DNA from: Synergistaceae bacterium
Lineage (GTDB): Bacteria > Synergistota > Synergistia > Synergistales > Aminobacteriaceae
Reading direction: 5' to 3'
DNA: 50,784 nt
Assembly: GCA_031274425.1 (NCBI GenBank)
Contig: JAISQE010000108.1
Coordinates: 1 to 50,784 of the forward strand
Position 1 is the stretch's first letter, and every line of letters begins with the position of its first letter. Of this stretch, positions 14,837-23,083 are shown piece by piece. Made by a program: the position numbers and the translations under genes. The notes under the pieces are model-generated. The model did no database searches and had not been told where the DNA came from. It worked only from the letters and a program-made list of their open reading frames with translations.

Positions 14837-15559
14837 ATGAAAAAAATCGATGCGCATGCTCATGTGGGGTATTTCGGTTCTTGGTGCGACGTCGGCATAA
14901 CGGCGGAGGAGATGATTGCCGCGATGGGGCGGTACGATATCGAAAAAAGCATCGTCAGCTACCCGGACAACGACGTCACTCTGGCCGCTCTGGAGGGGTG
15001 GCCGACGCGGTTCTGCGGCTTGGCCTGGATGGACCCCAACAAAGGGGAGCAAGCCGTGGCGGATTTCGCCGCCCTGGTCGATCGGAAGGCGGGCGTGTCC
15101 GGCCTGAAACTGCACCCTCTTTTCAACGCCTACACGGCCAACGACCCCATCGCCTTTCCCTTGATCGAGGAGGCCCGCAAGAGGGACCTGCCGGTGTTCA
15201 TCCATTCCGGTCACCCGCCCTTTTCGCTGCCCTGGAGCATCGGCCAGTTAGCGGAGCTTTACCCGGACGTGCGCTTCGTGATGATCCACATGGGTCATGG
15301 TCACGGCGTTTACATCCAGGCCGCCATCGACGTGGCCGCCAAACGCGACAATATTTGGCTGGAGAACTCCGGCATGCCCATGCACACAAAAATCCGGGAG
15401 GCCTACGACAGGGTGGGCTCCGACCGGATTTTTTGGGGGAGCGACGCGCCTTTCCACCATTACGCCGTGGAGATCTTGCGCACGGAGGTCAGCGGTCTGA
15501 GCGAATCCCAGTTGGAGGACGTCTTTTACAACAACGTCAAAAAATTTATGGGCTGGTGA
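14837..15559 (+). CDS. amidohydrolase family 2 (TIM-barrel) hydrolase or decarboxylase
   Basis: This metal-dependent TIM-barrel protein of 240 aa belongs to the Amidohydro_2 group, which includes ACMSD-like decarboxylases and lactone hydrolases. The first-strand motif is KIDAHAHVG. Further candidate metal or catalytic residues are in LKLHPLF, FIHSGHPPF, MIHMGHGHG and the late FWGSDAPFHH, where the Asp ends the barrel. The ATG at 14837 follows GGGGG; TTG at 14819 is possible but would add six unlikely residues. It has its own promoter and no operon partner, so the substrate is unknown. Confidence 0.82.
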   Translation: MKKIDAHAHVGYFGSWCDVGITAEEMIAAMGRYDIEKSIVSYPDNDVTLAALEGWPTRFCGLAWMDPNKGEQAVADFAALVDRKAGVSGLKLHPLFNAYTANDPIAFPLIEEARKRDLPVFIHSGHPPFSLPWSIGQLAELYPDVRFVMIHMGHGHGVYIQAAIDVAAKRDNIWLENSGMPMHTKIREAYDRVGSDRIFWGSDAPFHHYAVEILRTEVSGLSESQLEDVFYNNVKKFMGW

Positions 15560-15566
15560 GGAACAC

Positions 15567-15637
15567 AACCTAACTGGTTATGATCGCCGATCACAACGAG
15601 CAATGGAAATAGGAGACGAATCTATTTTCGTAGAAAA
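15567..15637 (-). repeat. 71-bp dispersed repeat, copy B (inverted)
   Basis: The reverse complement matches copies A and C over the full 71 bases with a handful of differences, including TTTTCTACGAAAA for TTTCCTACGGAAA. Both bases of that first stem have changed together, so pairing is kept. It begins 7 bases after the amidohydrolase stop. Confidence 0.85.
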
Positions 15638-15700
15638 TCCCCGATAAAAACAGTTCGAAGTTTTAACCGTTCGTTACAGACCGCCTCGTCAATGTTCAAG

Positions 15701-15725
15701 CTCAGGGGGGCCGAGCTCCCCTGAG
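15701..15725. other. GC-rich intergenic hairpin
   Basis: CTCAGGGG (15701-15708) pairs with CCCCTGAG (15718-15725) around GGCCGAGCT. No T-tract follows on either strand. It lies in the 324-base gap between the amidohydrolase and cobT, which also holds repeat B and a tandem duplication. Confidence 0.5.
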
Positions 15726-15752
15726 GCCCTTCGACGTCGCCGATGCTTTCTT

Positions 15753-15785
15753 TATCTCAACAGAACCGTATCTCAACAGGAACCG
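15753..15785. repeat. 16-bp tandem duplication upstream of cobT
   Basis: TATCTCAACAGAACCG (15753-15768) is followed directly by TATCTCAACAGGAACCG (15769-15785), differing by one inserted G. It lies about 50 bases upstream of the candidate cobT -10 element. Confidence 0.8.
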
Positions 15786-15833
15786 CGAACTTTAAAGTCG
15801 GATCGCCTTGTCCCTTGGCGGTTCACCGACTGT

Positions 15834-15839
15834 TATAAT
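15834..15839 (+). promoter_or_regulatory. candidate -10 element for cobT
   Basis: A consensus TATAAT lies 45 bases before the cobT ATG. The only TTG-type -35 candidate (TTGTCC at 15808) is 20 bases away, so the promoter may be weak or assisted. Confidence 0.4.
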
Positions 15840-15883
15840 GACGAAAGTTTCAACAAAACATAAGACAGAAAGAGGGAAAACCT

Positions 15884-16981
15884 ATGGAGGACCTTGCCGC
15901 GCGTATTCAGGCACGTATCGCGCAAATCGAGCCCCTGGACTCTCGAAGCATGCAGGAGGCCGCCGCTTATCAAGACACTCTGTTGAAGCCGTCGGGCAGC
16001 CTGGGAGAGCTGGAGGCCATCGCCGTTCGGATCGCGGGGATCACCGGAAGCCTTCACAACCGCGCCGACCGCAAAGTTCATTTCCTATTCGGCTCCGATC
16101 ACGGGGTCTACGACGAGGGGGTCTCCGGCTCGCCCCAATATTTTACGCGCGTTCTGATGGAGTTCTACGCGAAGGGCGAGGGCTGCGGCATCAATGTACT
16201 TTGCAACCGCGCCGGCGTCGACCTGAGGTTGGTCGATATGGGGGTGAAGGAGCTTGGCCCCAATCCGAACATAGACTCGCGTTTTCGCCTGATGCCGGAG
16301 GGCACGGAGAACTTCGCCCGAGGGGTCCCGGCGATGCCGAGAAGCGTCGCGGAAAAGGCGATCGAAGCGGGGTTCGTGTTGGCCGGGGAGGCCAAGGAGG
16401 CAGGTTTTCAGATCGTCGGAACGGGGGAGGTCGGCATGGGGAACACGACGCCGGCCGCGGCCTGCATCATGGCGGCGCTGAAAATCGACGCCCCCGACCT
16501 GGCGGTAGGGCGCGGGGGCGGCCTGACGGACGAAGCGTTCGAGACGAAAAAACGAGTGGTCGTGGAGGCATTGAAAACCCACAGGCCCGACCCCTCCGAT
16601 CCGATAGATATCCTGTCCAAGGTGGGGGGGCTCGATATCGCCGGGATGATGGGGGTCTTTCTCGGAGCGGCGTTCCACAGGCTGCCGGTCGTGATCGATG
16701 GGGTCATCTCCGTCGCGGCGGCGCTTCTGGCCGTCGCCGCCGCCCCTCGCTCCAAGGACTTCATGATCCCCTCGCACCTTTCTCAGGAGCCCGGTTACGC
16801 CCTCGCCATGCGCTCCCTGGAGTTGACGCCGCTTTTGAACCTGGGAATGCGCCTGGGCGAGGGGAGCGGATGCCCCCTCGCGATGGGGATCGTGGACGAC
16901 GCCCTGGCCCTGATGAACTCCATGAACACCTTCGGCGGCGTCTCGCTGGATTCGGAGTACAGGAAGGCGCTGAAGATATAG
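15884..16981 (+). CDS. cobT: nicotinate-nucleotide-dimethylbenzimidazole phosphoribosyltransferase CobT
   Basis: This enzyme activates the lower-ligand base of cobalamin by moving ribose phosphate from nicotinate mononucleotide to dimethylbenzimidazole or a related base. It is 365 aa. Family blocks are LLKPSGSLGELE near residue 28, FGSDHGVYDEGVS near 68, GTGEVGMGNTTPAAA near 180 and the C-terminal MRLGEGSGCPLAMGI, which holds the catalytic Glu region. It is 13 kb from cbiB-cobD, so the pathway genes are scattered. A short unknown gene follows 23 bases downstream and is probably co-transcribed. Confidence 0.95.
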   Translation: MEDLAARIQARIAQIEPLDSRSMQEAAAYQDTLLKPSGSLGELEAIAVRIAGITGSLHNRADRKVHFLFGSDHGVYDEGVSGSPQYFTRVLMEFYAKGEGCGINVLCNRAGVDLRLVDMGVKELGPNPNIDSRFRLMPEGTENFARGVPAMPRSVAEKAIEAGFVLAGEAKEAGFQIVGTGEVGMGNTTPAAACIMAALKIDAPDLAVGRGGGLTDEAFETKKRVVVEALKTHRPDPSDPIDILSKVGGLDIAGMMGVFLGAAFHRLPVVIDGVISVAAALLAVAAAPRSKDFMIPSHLSQEPGYALAMRSLELTPLLNLGMRLGEGSGCPLAMGIVDDALALMNSMNTFGGVSLDSEYRKALKI

Positions 16982-17004
16982 ATAACGGCGAGGAGGAATC
17001 GGGA

Positions 17005-17439
17005 ATGCATGATCACTCGAAACTCGGAGAGAGCATGGAGATGTGGACTTACCTGGGTTTCGAACCGTGGGAACATCGAGGGGCGGAGACGGCCTCGACG
17101 TTGGGCTTCATGAAAGGCGTGGCCCGCAAGATCACCTTGGTCAAGAGCAGCGTTGTGGGGCCGATCGCGACCTATTATGTTTGGGATTACGTTGTCTGGT
17201 CTCACCACAACGCCGCCGAGTACCTTCTTCGGGAATGGAAACCCCTGCCCGACGTCATGACGCAGCGCTTTTTGCTGGTGGGCGCTCCCGCGCCCCGACG
17301 GAAAGCGAAGGGATTTTGGCTGGGCTTCAGGGGTTTTTTGGAAATTTATTCCTACACGCCCGGCGGAGAATACCACTCCAAGGTCAAAGACCTGATCCCC
17401 CCGGTGGATATGGCGTGGGGCACCGCACCCCATGATTGA
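17005..17439 (+). CDS. hypothetical protein downstream of cobT
   Basis: A 144-aa frame starts ATG behind GAGGAGG (16990-16996), 23 bases after cobT. It begins HDHSKLGESMEMWTYLGFE, is rich in Trp, Tyr and His (WDYVVWSHHNAAEYL), and has no signal peptide or clear membrane helix. It overlaps a longer shadow frame that comes from cobT in another phase; only the last 144 codons are plausible. I do not recognise a family. The histidine-rich start and the clustered aromatic residues could bind a metal or cofactor. The cobT context is the only functional hint. Confidence 0.6.
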   Translation: MHDHSKLGESMEMWTYLGFEPWEHRGAETASTLGFMKGVARKITLVKSSVVGPIATYYVWDYVVWSHHNAAEYLLREWKPLPDVMTQRFLLVGAPAPRRKAKGFWLGFRGFLEIYSYTPGGEYHSKVKDLIPPVDMAWGTAPHD

Positions 17440-17477
17440 AGTTCGATATTTTTAGGCATTCCGAGTGAAGATTACGC

Positions 17478-17483
17478 TATAAT
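17478..17483 (+). promoter_or_regulatory. candidate -10 element for cstA
   Basis: TATAAT lies 156 bases before the cstA ATG. No good -35 hexamer is present at 16-18 bases. The long untranslated leader (about 150 bases) contains several purine-rich GGGG and GGAAGG patches but no recognised riboswitch. Confidence 0.35.
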
Positions 17484-17638
17484 ACTTAAAAACTACAGGA
17501 GAGGGGGAAATTTTCTTTTACGGATGCGATATTGAGGGGGCAGAAATTTCGTGCGCAGAAAGAAATAGGGGAAACTTACAGATTGTCGGTGTTCTCGAAG
17601 GAGTACACGACTGATTTCGAAGGAAGGTGAGCAGCTAG

Positions 17639-19420
17639 ATGTTATTAGGATTGTTCGCAGTAGCTGTGGTGGTTTTCGTGATCGCTTACAATACTTACGG
17701 GAAATTCATGGCGGGCATCTATGGACTGAGCGACGACAACAAGACTCCGGCCGAGGCTATGTACGACGGCGTCGACTACTGCCCGGCGCATCCCGCCGTT
17801 CTTTTGGGTCACCATTTCTCCTCCATCGCGGGCGCGGGCCCTATCACTGGCCCCATCACGGCGGCCAACATGTTCGGCTGGCTTCCCACGTACCTGTGGT
17901 GCGTCATCGGTTCGGCGTTTTTGGGCGGACCCCATGACATGGGCGGGCTCGTGGCCTCCATGAGGCACGAGGGGAAGTCCGTGGGCGAGGTCGTCGACCG
18001 CTGGATCGGCCGTAAAGGCAAGGTTCTTTTCCTTCTGTTCACGATCATCCTGATCATTTTGGTCGTCGCCGTCTTCCTTCAGCTCTCGGCCGAATCGTTC
18101 GCGGCGGACCCGGCGGTGGCTTTTTCCTCGACGCTTTACATTTTCATGGCGGTCGCGTTCGGCATCCTGATCTACCGCCTGAACTGCCCCCTGTGGCTGA
18201 TGACGGTGATCATGGTTCCCATCATCATCTACGCCTGCTGGTTCGGCAACGAAAACAAGAGCATCTCCGACCTGTTCTCCTTCTCCGGCAACCCCGCGCT
18301 CGAGTTCCGTACCGGGATCGACAGCGAGGAAACGTTCCAGGCGGCCAAGGCCACCGACGAGGTTTTGAAGGACCTGGAGAACTTCGAGGCCTACACGGCC
18401 GCCAAAAAGGCCTTGAGCACAAAGAACATGGAGGCCTGGCGGTGGGTTCTGGTGGTCTACATCATCCTGGCCTCCGTCCTGCCGGTGTGGCTGCTCTTGC
18501 AACCCCGCGACTACCTGGCCTCCTATTTCCTCTATTTCGCCGTCATCATCGGGGGCATCGGCATGGTCATGGGATCCAGCAGCGGCCTCGAGGTCAAGCT
18601 TCCGGCCTTCAAGAGCGTCGTGGCCGGAAACGGCGACTGGATATGGCCGATGCTCTTCATCACCGTGGCCTGCGGAGCCCTTTCCGGCTTCCACGCCTTG
18701 GTGGGCAGCGGCACGACCTCCAAGCAAATTCGCAAGGAAAAGGACTCTCTCCTCGTGGGCTACGGCGCGATGCTGATCGAGGGCATCGTAGCCACCATCG
18801 CCATCGGAACGATCATGATCTCCGGCCAGATGATCGGCAACCCTACCATCACCTACGCGACGGGGTTCGGCAGGTTCGCGGAAATCGTCGGCATCGACCC
18901 CATCGTCGGCAGGTCCCTGGGGCTCTTGGCCATGAACAGCTTCCTTCTGACCTCCCTGGACACGGCGACCCGACTGGGTCGTTACCTGATTCAGGAACTG
19001 TTCAACATGAAAATCGACCGCTACTCGTCCACCGTTGCCGTGGTCGCCGCCGCGATGGGGTTGCTCGTGACGAAGACCACCAACCTCACGACGGGCGCCG
19101 TAGTGCCGACGTGGGCGGCTCTGTGGCCGATGTTCGGTTCGGCGAACCAGCTCGTGGGCGCTCTCGTTCTTTTGGGCGTCGCCGTGTGGGTGAAGCGGGC
19201 CCTGAAAAAACGCAACGACTGGCTGATGTACCCCATGTGGTTCATGCTGGTGACGACCTGCGCCGCCCTGGGCTTCATGATCAAGTCCAACCTGGTCGAC
19301 CCCATGATGGCCGAGAAAACCCCGAATTGGCTTCTGGGCGGCCTGTCTATCGTCCTGCTGATTCTGGCGCTGGCGATGGTGCAGCAAGCATTCTCCGCCC
19401 TAAAGCGGGAAAGCGCCTAG
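17639..19420 (+). CDS. cstA: CstA-family carbon starvation protein (peptide or pyruvate transporter)
   Basis: This large polytopic inner-membrane transporter has 593 aa, shorter than the roughly 700-aa enterobacterial CstA/BtsT. It has the conserved N-terminal block MYDGVDYCPAHPAVLLGHHF, GAGPITGPI, FLGGPHDMGG and the C-terminal SLDTATRLGRYLIQE. Family members import peptides or pyruvate under carbon limitation. About 14-16 helices are expected. It starts at ATG after GAAGGAAGGTGAG. A hairpin and a GntP-type permease gene follow on the same strand. Confidence 0.92.
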   Translation: MLLGLFAVAVVVFVIAYNTYGKFMAGIYGLSDDNKTPAEAMYDGVDYCPAHPAVLLGHHFSSIAGAGPITGPITAANMFGWLPTYLWCVIGSAFLGGPHDMGGLVASMRHEGKSVGEVVDRWIGRKGKVLFLLFTIILIILVVAVFLQLSAESFAADPAVAFSSTLYIFMAVAFGILIYRLNCPLWLMTVIMVPIIIYACWFGNENKSISDLFSFSGNPALEFRTGIDSEETFQAAKATDEVLKDLENFEAYTAAKKALSTKNMEAWRWVLVVYIILASVLPVWLLLQPRDYLASYFLYFAVIIGGIGMVMGSSSGLEVKLPAFKSVVAGNGDWIWPMLFITVACGALSGFHALVGSGTTSKQIRKEKDSLLVGYGAMLIEGIVATIAIGTIMISGQMIGNPTITYATGFGRFAEIVGIDPIVGRSLGLLAMNSFLLTSLDTATRLGRYLIQELFNMKIDRYSSTVAVVAAAMGLLVTKTTNLTTGAVVPTWAALWPMFGSANQLVGALVLLGVAVWVKRALKKRNDWLMYPMWFMLVTTCAALGFMIKSNLVDPMMAEKTPNWLLGGLSIVLLILALAMVQQAFSALKRESA

Positions 19421-19451
19421 TTTTTCGTCGACAGTTTGCTTGATTCGTACG

Positions 19452-19481
19452 CGAGGCTCCCGAGTTCCACCGGGAGCCTCG
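19452..19481 (+). terminator. strong hairpin between cstA and the GntP permease
   Basis: CGAGGCTCCCG (19452-19462) pairs perfectly with CGGGAGCCTCG (19471-19481) around an 8-base loop. Only TT-C-T follows, so termination would be partial; it may instead protect cstA mRNA or dampen read-through into the next gene. Confidence 0.5.
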
Positions 19482-19493
19482 TTCTAGAAGGAG

Positions 19494-19542
19494 TTTTGGA
19501 AGAAAAAGTTTTAGTTGGAAGAAAGAGTTTTGGAAGGAGGAG
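19494..19542 (+). repeat. purine-rich repeats before the GntP permease start
   Basis: Three imperfect copies of AGTTTT plus GGAAG occur in a row. The last copy contains the ribosome site GGAGGAG used by the ATG at 19548, so earlier copies resemble duplicated ribosome sites without start codons. Confidence 0.55.
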
Positions 19543-19547
19543 AAGAA

Positions 19548-20936
19548 ATGTCGGGTTTCGAGCTTATCGTTGCGTTTGCAATCTCCATCGTTGTGATGAT
19601 CTTTGCCATTTCCAAACTCAAGATTCATCCGTTCCTTTCCATTATGACCGTGTCTCTCGCCTTGGGTTTGGTCGCCGGAATTCCCTTGATCAACCAGACC
19701 GTCGACGGGAAGGTGACGCTGGGGCTTGCCAACGTCATCGGCGCCGGGTTCTCTGGGACGTTCACCAGCATCGGCATCGTCATTATTCTTGGAGCTCTGA
19801 TCGGCTCTATCCTCGAGGTTACGGGAGCGGCGTTCAAGCTGGCGGACATGGTCGTCAAACTGGTGGGCCCCCGGCATCCCGAACTGGCTATCGAGTTGAT
19901 GGGTTGGGTCGTCTCCGTTCCCGTTTTTTGCGACAGCGGATTTGTCATTTTGAACCCTATTCGTAAAGCGATGGTTCAACGTACCCGCACCAGCAGCGTC
20001 GCGATGACGGTGGCGTTGTCCGCCGGCCTTTACGCGTCGCACGTGTTCGTTCCCCCGACGCCGGGACCCATCGCGGCGGCCAATACGCTCGGTGTGGGGA
20101 ATAATTTGCTGCTCGTGATCGCGGTGGGCGCTGTGGTTTCCATTCCGGCGTTGCTGGGTTCCTACATCTACGCAAAGTTTATCGGCAGGAAAGTGAAGTC
20201 CGCCGACGAGCTCAAAACCGATGAAGTGGCGAAAACCTACGAAGAGATCGTGGCCGAGTACGGCGAACTGCCCGGCGGATTTCTCGCGCTCTCGCCGATT
20301 GTCGTTCCCATCCTGCTCATGTCGTTGGGTTCCATCGCGGCTATGGCCAAATGGGAAGGCAATCTGTTCGCCGTTTCTTCGTTTCTGGGCACGCCGATCA
20401 TCGCGCTGGCGGTGGGCACGATTTGCGGGGTGTTCTTGTTGGCCTCGACTCACACCCTGAACAAATTTTACGACATCACCAACGACACCTTGAAAACAGT
20501 GGGGCCGATTCTTTTCGTAACCGCGGCGGGAGGCGTTCTCGGCAGAGTCATCGCCGTATCCGGCATGGTCGAGTACATCACCGCGAATTCGTCGATGCTG
20601 GAGACTGTGGGGATCTTTTTCCCGTTCATTTTGGCCGCCATTCTCAAGACGGCGCAAGGTTCCTCCACCGTCGCCATCACCACGTCGGCCGGGATCATGG
20701 CCCCTCTGATGGAGATGATGGGCTTCGCTTCTCCCTTATTGTCGGCGTTGACGGTTATGGCCATCGGAGCCGGAGCGATGACGGTTTCTCATGCCAACGA
20801 CTCTTATTTCTGGGTTGTGACCAACTTCGGCGATATGACTCCCCAGCAGGGCTATAAAACTCAGACTATGGTCACTCTTGTGGAAGGCCTTTGCGCCATG
20901 GCCGGAATTTACGCTTTTGCCGCTCTCCTGCGCTGA
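19548..20936 (+). CDS. GntP-family permease (gluconate or other organic acid)
   Basis: This 462-aa membrane symporter has about 12 helices. GntP features are LGALIGSILEVTGAA, the VFCDSGFVILNPI segment, ASHVFVPPTPGPIAAA and the late GSSTVAITTSAGI and VSHANDSYFWVVT blocks. The family moves gluconate, other sugar acids or hydroxy acids. No sugar-acid enzyme gene lies beside it, so the substrate is not defined. The ATG at 19548 follows GGAGGAG; a longer frame from 19515 would translate the purine-rich repeats. It is downstream of cstA, separated by a hairpin. Confidence 0.9.
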   Translation: MSGFELIVAFAISIVVMIFAISKLKIHPFLSIMTVSLALGLVAGIPLINQTVDGKVTLGLANVIGAGFSGTFTSIGIVIILGALIGSILEVTGAAFKLADMVVKLVGPRHPELAIELMGWVVSVPVFCDSGFVILNPIRKAMVQRTRTSSVAMTVALSAGLYASHVFVPPTPGPIAAANTLGVGNNLLLVIAVGAVVSIPALLGSYIYAKFIGRKVKSADELKTDEVAKTYEEIVAEYGELPGGFLALSPIVVPILLMSLGSIAAMAKWEGNLFAVSSFLGTPIIALAVGTICGVFLLASTHTLNKFYDITNDTLKTVGPILFVTAAGGVLGRVIAVSGMVEYITANSSMLETVGIFFPFILAAILKTAQGSSTVAITTSAGIMAPLMEMMGFASPLLSALTVMAIGAGAMTVSHANDSYFWVVTNFGDMTPQQGYKTQTMVTLVEGLCAMAGIYAFAALLR

Positions 20937-20977
20937 ACGAAGCTGACCGCAATGGGCCGAACGCAATAGAAGATAAT

Positions 20978-21015
20978 GAGGACGCTCCCGTCGCTGGAAG
21001 CGCCCTCTCTTTTCT
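20978..21015 (+). terminator. intrinsic terminator after the GntP permease
   Basis: GAGG-A-CGCT (20978-20986) pairs with AGCG-C-CCTC (20999-21007) with one internal mismatch, followed by TCTTTTCTC. It lies between this gene and a convergent gene. Confidence 0.6.
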
Positions 21016-21033
21016 CAAATCAGGCCGGAAGGT

Positions 21034-22326
21034 TCAAAAAAATCTCTCGTAACTCCAGCTTTGACTGATTTTCGCCTCAAAATATACGGCGTTTACCCTG
21101 GGTATCGCTTTGTAAACCACAACCTCAGAAAACCTATCATACTCAAAAAAACCGTTAATAGAACTCAATCGGTTGCCGGCGTCGTTATATATGGTATGTA
21201 CTTTGGGTGTCCCTGGGCTTTCGGCGATCCCCATGTTAAGAGAAATTTGCGCGTCAAGGGAAAATTCGCTTCTTAATTGCTGCCCGGAACCGTTCCAGTT
21301 GGTCCAAGTGGGTTGAATCCATCCAGAAGCGGCCTCGGATACGGCGCCTGCCGTGATACTATTCACAATTTGTTTGAACAGGCGTTTGACCCTCTCGAAC
21401 ATGCTTCCTTTGGGAGTTTTCGATATATCCGCATTCGCTTCCTTCTCGGGCTCCGGCTTGTACTGTTGACTGAACGCGATGAGTTTTTCATGCGCCTGCT
21501 TGAGGTCGTTGATCTCTGTTTCCAGGCGTTTGACGCCCTCCTTAGCCGATTTCGCGTCCATGAGGATAATCGTGTCGCTCGCCTCGAGTTTTTGGCGTAC
21601 CGTAGGGGCGTCTTTGTCATTACTGAGAACGAGCCATCCGCCTCCCACACGTTCCCCAAAATTCAGCATAACAGCCGCGGAGGAGTCGATATCCGACGGG
21701 AGCTCGAAAATTTCCCCCGTCTCCACTTGAATTTCCCGATCCCCGACGCGAACCTTTTTGAGTTCGTTGAAAATTTCGCAAGACTCGGCCGCATCCCACT
21801 CTTCGCCCTTCGTGATACGGTCGCGCGCCCGTTCGAACAAGCTTCTTTCGTCTTCGCCGGGAAGAGCCGAAGAGCCCTCTATCAAGGCAACTCCTTTTAG
21901 CGCATCAAGAGGCAGCGGGGCCTCTCCCTCTACCCCCAGCATATCGGCTAACTTCATGTGCGCCTCGCTCGCGGTTTTCCTGAGTTCTTCTCTCAAGTCC
22001 TCCATTTTGATCTGCATCTCGATGCGGTCCAACTTGGTGAGTTTTTCGCCCTGCACAGCCACCGCCAAGGCTTTCATCTCGTCGAGAATTTCCTCCACCT
22101 GCGAGAGGGATTTGTCCATCAATTCTAGGGCCGGATCGCCGTTGGCCGCCGCCAGTCGTTCACCCAGCTTTGCGGCGTCTCCCGAATGAAAACGAAGGCG
22201 CTTGGCCGCTTCGGAAATATTCACAGTATCCAGATTTGCAATATCCGCGTCCTTTCCGATCCCAAAAGGGTTGCATTTTAGATTCCTACGAAAAACATCC
22301 AAGAACAGAGCACAACAAAACAACAT
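21034..22326 (-). CDS. hypothetical protein with a flagellin-like helical segment
   Basis: This 430-aa protein is not recognised as a whole. Residues 65-130 (PALELMDKSLSQVEEIL, then DRIEMQIKMEDLREELRK) have the heptad pattern and DRxEMQ wording of the flagellin N-terminal rod domain. Another coiled-coil-prone stretch is 262-290. The C-terminal 90 residues are Ser/Asn/aromatic-rich, with alternating hydrophobic residues ending in FF, as in beta-strand proteins. The first 12 residues are hydrophobic (LFCCALFLDVF) but there is no clear ribosome site, so the true start may differ or the gene may be truncated. No flagellar genes are near. It stands alone in a repeat-rich region. Confidence 0.55.
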   Translation of the reverse strand: MLFCCALFLDVFRRNLKCNPFGIGKDADIANLDTVNISEAAKRLRFHSGDAAKLGERLAAANGDPALELMDKSLSQVEEILDEMKALAVAVQGEKLTKLDRIEMQIKMEDLREELRKTASEAHMKLADMLGVEGEAPLPLDALKGVALIEGSSALPGEDERSLFERARDRITKGEEWDAAESCEIFNELKKVRVGDREIQVETGEIFELPSDIDSSAAVMLNFGERVGGGWLVLSNDKDAPTVRQKLEASDTIILMDAKSAKEGVKRLETEINDLKQAHEKLIAFSQQYKPEPEKEANADISKTPKGSMFERVKRLFKQIVNSITAGAVSEAASGWIQPTWTNWNGSGQQLRSEFSLDAQISLNMGIAESPGTPKVHTIYNDAGNRLSSINGFFEYDRFSEVVVYKAIPRVNAVYFEAKISQSWSYERFF

Positions 22327-22444
22327 AAGCCCGGCTGATTGGGCTAAACAATGCGGGAATCGATGTGCATAACTATATTACGCGCACCGAACTGGCGCAC
22401 TCCACAGTAGTCTCGTTTTCCGAGAGACAACTTTGCACCTTTTA

Positions 22445-22527
22445 GTGAATACCTATCGAGCTCGTAAATACCTTACAATACTGCTTTCAGTTATACTTTC
22501 CCAAATTTATCTCGCGGATTAGGGGAG
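22445..22527 (+). repeat. 83-bp inverted repeat, left copy (flanks thrS)
   Basis: GTGAATACCTATCGAG through CTCGCGGATTAGGGGAG is nearly identical to the reverse complement of 25051-25133, with about two differences. The copies face each other across the T-box and thrS. The end carries CTCGCGGATT, the terminal motif of the element at 25057-25275, so this is a truncated copy of that element. Confidence 0.88.
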
Positions 22528-22537
22528 CATTATTTTC

Positions 22538-22565
22538 TTGACAAAAGGTATTTAGATGTTATCCT
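22538..22565 (+). promoter_or_regulatory. promoter of the thrS T-box transcript
   Basis: TTGACA (22538-22543), a 16-base spacer and TATCCT (22560-22565). It sits 11 bases after the inverted repeat and about 40 bases before the T-box start. Confidence 0.6.
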
Positions 22566-22600
22566 TTCCTCTATGACCGACGGGTCGAATGGTATATAAC

Positions 22601-22917
22601 ATGCGATGAAGAGGACGAGTAGCTTTTAAGAAACGTACAGAGAGGCGGGAGCCAATGGGTTCGGGGGGCCAGTGATCCTTTCGAGCCGAGAGCTGAGAGT
22701 CCCCGCTGCGAAAACAAAGCGAAAACCCCCTCCGAGCTGGTGTCGAAGCCGGATTTTGTGTTTGGAAATCGGATAAGGCGCTGGGGAGCCGCCCCTTACA
22801 GCGGTTTTAAGAGTCGCCCCCACGGAAGATTCCCAGGGAGTGCGGAAATGGAGTGGAACCGCGATGATCGATGCGCCCACGTCGTCTCCATATATGGAGA
22901 TGGCGTGGGCGTTTTTT
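22601..22917 (+). promoter_or_regulatory. T-box riboswitch controlling thrS
   Basis: The leader has the T-box stem I start GATGAAGAGGACGAGTAG, an AGAGAG segment, and the T-box core GTGGAACCGCG (22853-22863). The core bulge TGGA would pair with the tRNA 3' end UCCA. A terminator hairpin follows at 22873-22917. In this family uncharged tRNA binding stabilises an antiterminator, so thrS should be induced by threonine starvation. The specifier codon could not be placed with certainty; an ACC lies in GCGAAAACCCCC near 22725. The stem I region contains the 19-base segment GGGTTCGGGGGGCCAGTGA, repeated at 23005-23023. Confidence 0.88.
22873..22917 (+). terminator. regulatory terminator of the T-box
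   Basis: GCGCCCACG and CGTGGGCG form the lower stem, and TCTCCA and TGGAGA the upper stem, around TATA. GTTTTTT follows. It lies directly after the T-box core and competes with the antiterminator. Confidence 0.85.
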
Positions 22918-22936
22918 GGCTTGTGGCTCAAGATTT

Positions 22937-23074
22937 CCGGGGACGGGGTCAATGAGAACCTGAAGGGCCGAACGAGTTCCGCTCCCCCGAATTGAATTAT
23001 AGGGGGTTCGGGGGGGCCAGTGAGGACCCGAAGGGCCGAACGGGCTCCGCCTCCCCGAGTTTAAATTAAGGAGG
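22937..23074 (+). repeat. 68-bp-period tandem duplication in the thrS leader
   Basis: Two 56-base units (22951-23006 and 23019-23074) align with start-to-start distance 68. Both contain GAAGGGCCGAACG, a CCGC-CCCCGA block and an A/T-rich stretch. Both end in a purine-rich ribosome-site-like patch (AGGGGG in the first, AAGGAGG in the second). Only the second is used by thrS. Confidence 0.75.
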
Positions 23075-23083
23075 CTGGCAGAG

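Noticed and set aside
15808-16981. The first two thirds of a 543-codon frame that continues into the unknown gene after cobT
   Set aside because: This part is cobT read in another phase. Only the last 144 codons, which follow a proper ribosome site, were kept.
22340-22440. A short plus-strand frame (ending SERQLCTF) upstream of the inverted repeat
   Set aside because: It has no ribosome site or recognisable domain and lies in the divergent gap before the 430-aa gene, so it is not supported as a gene.
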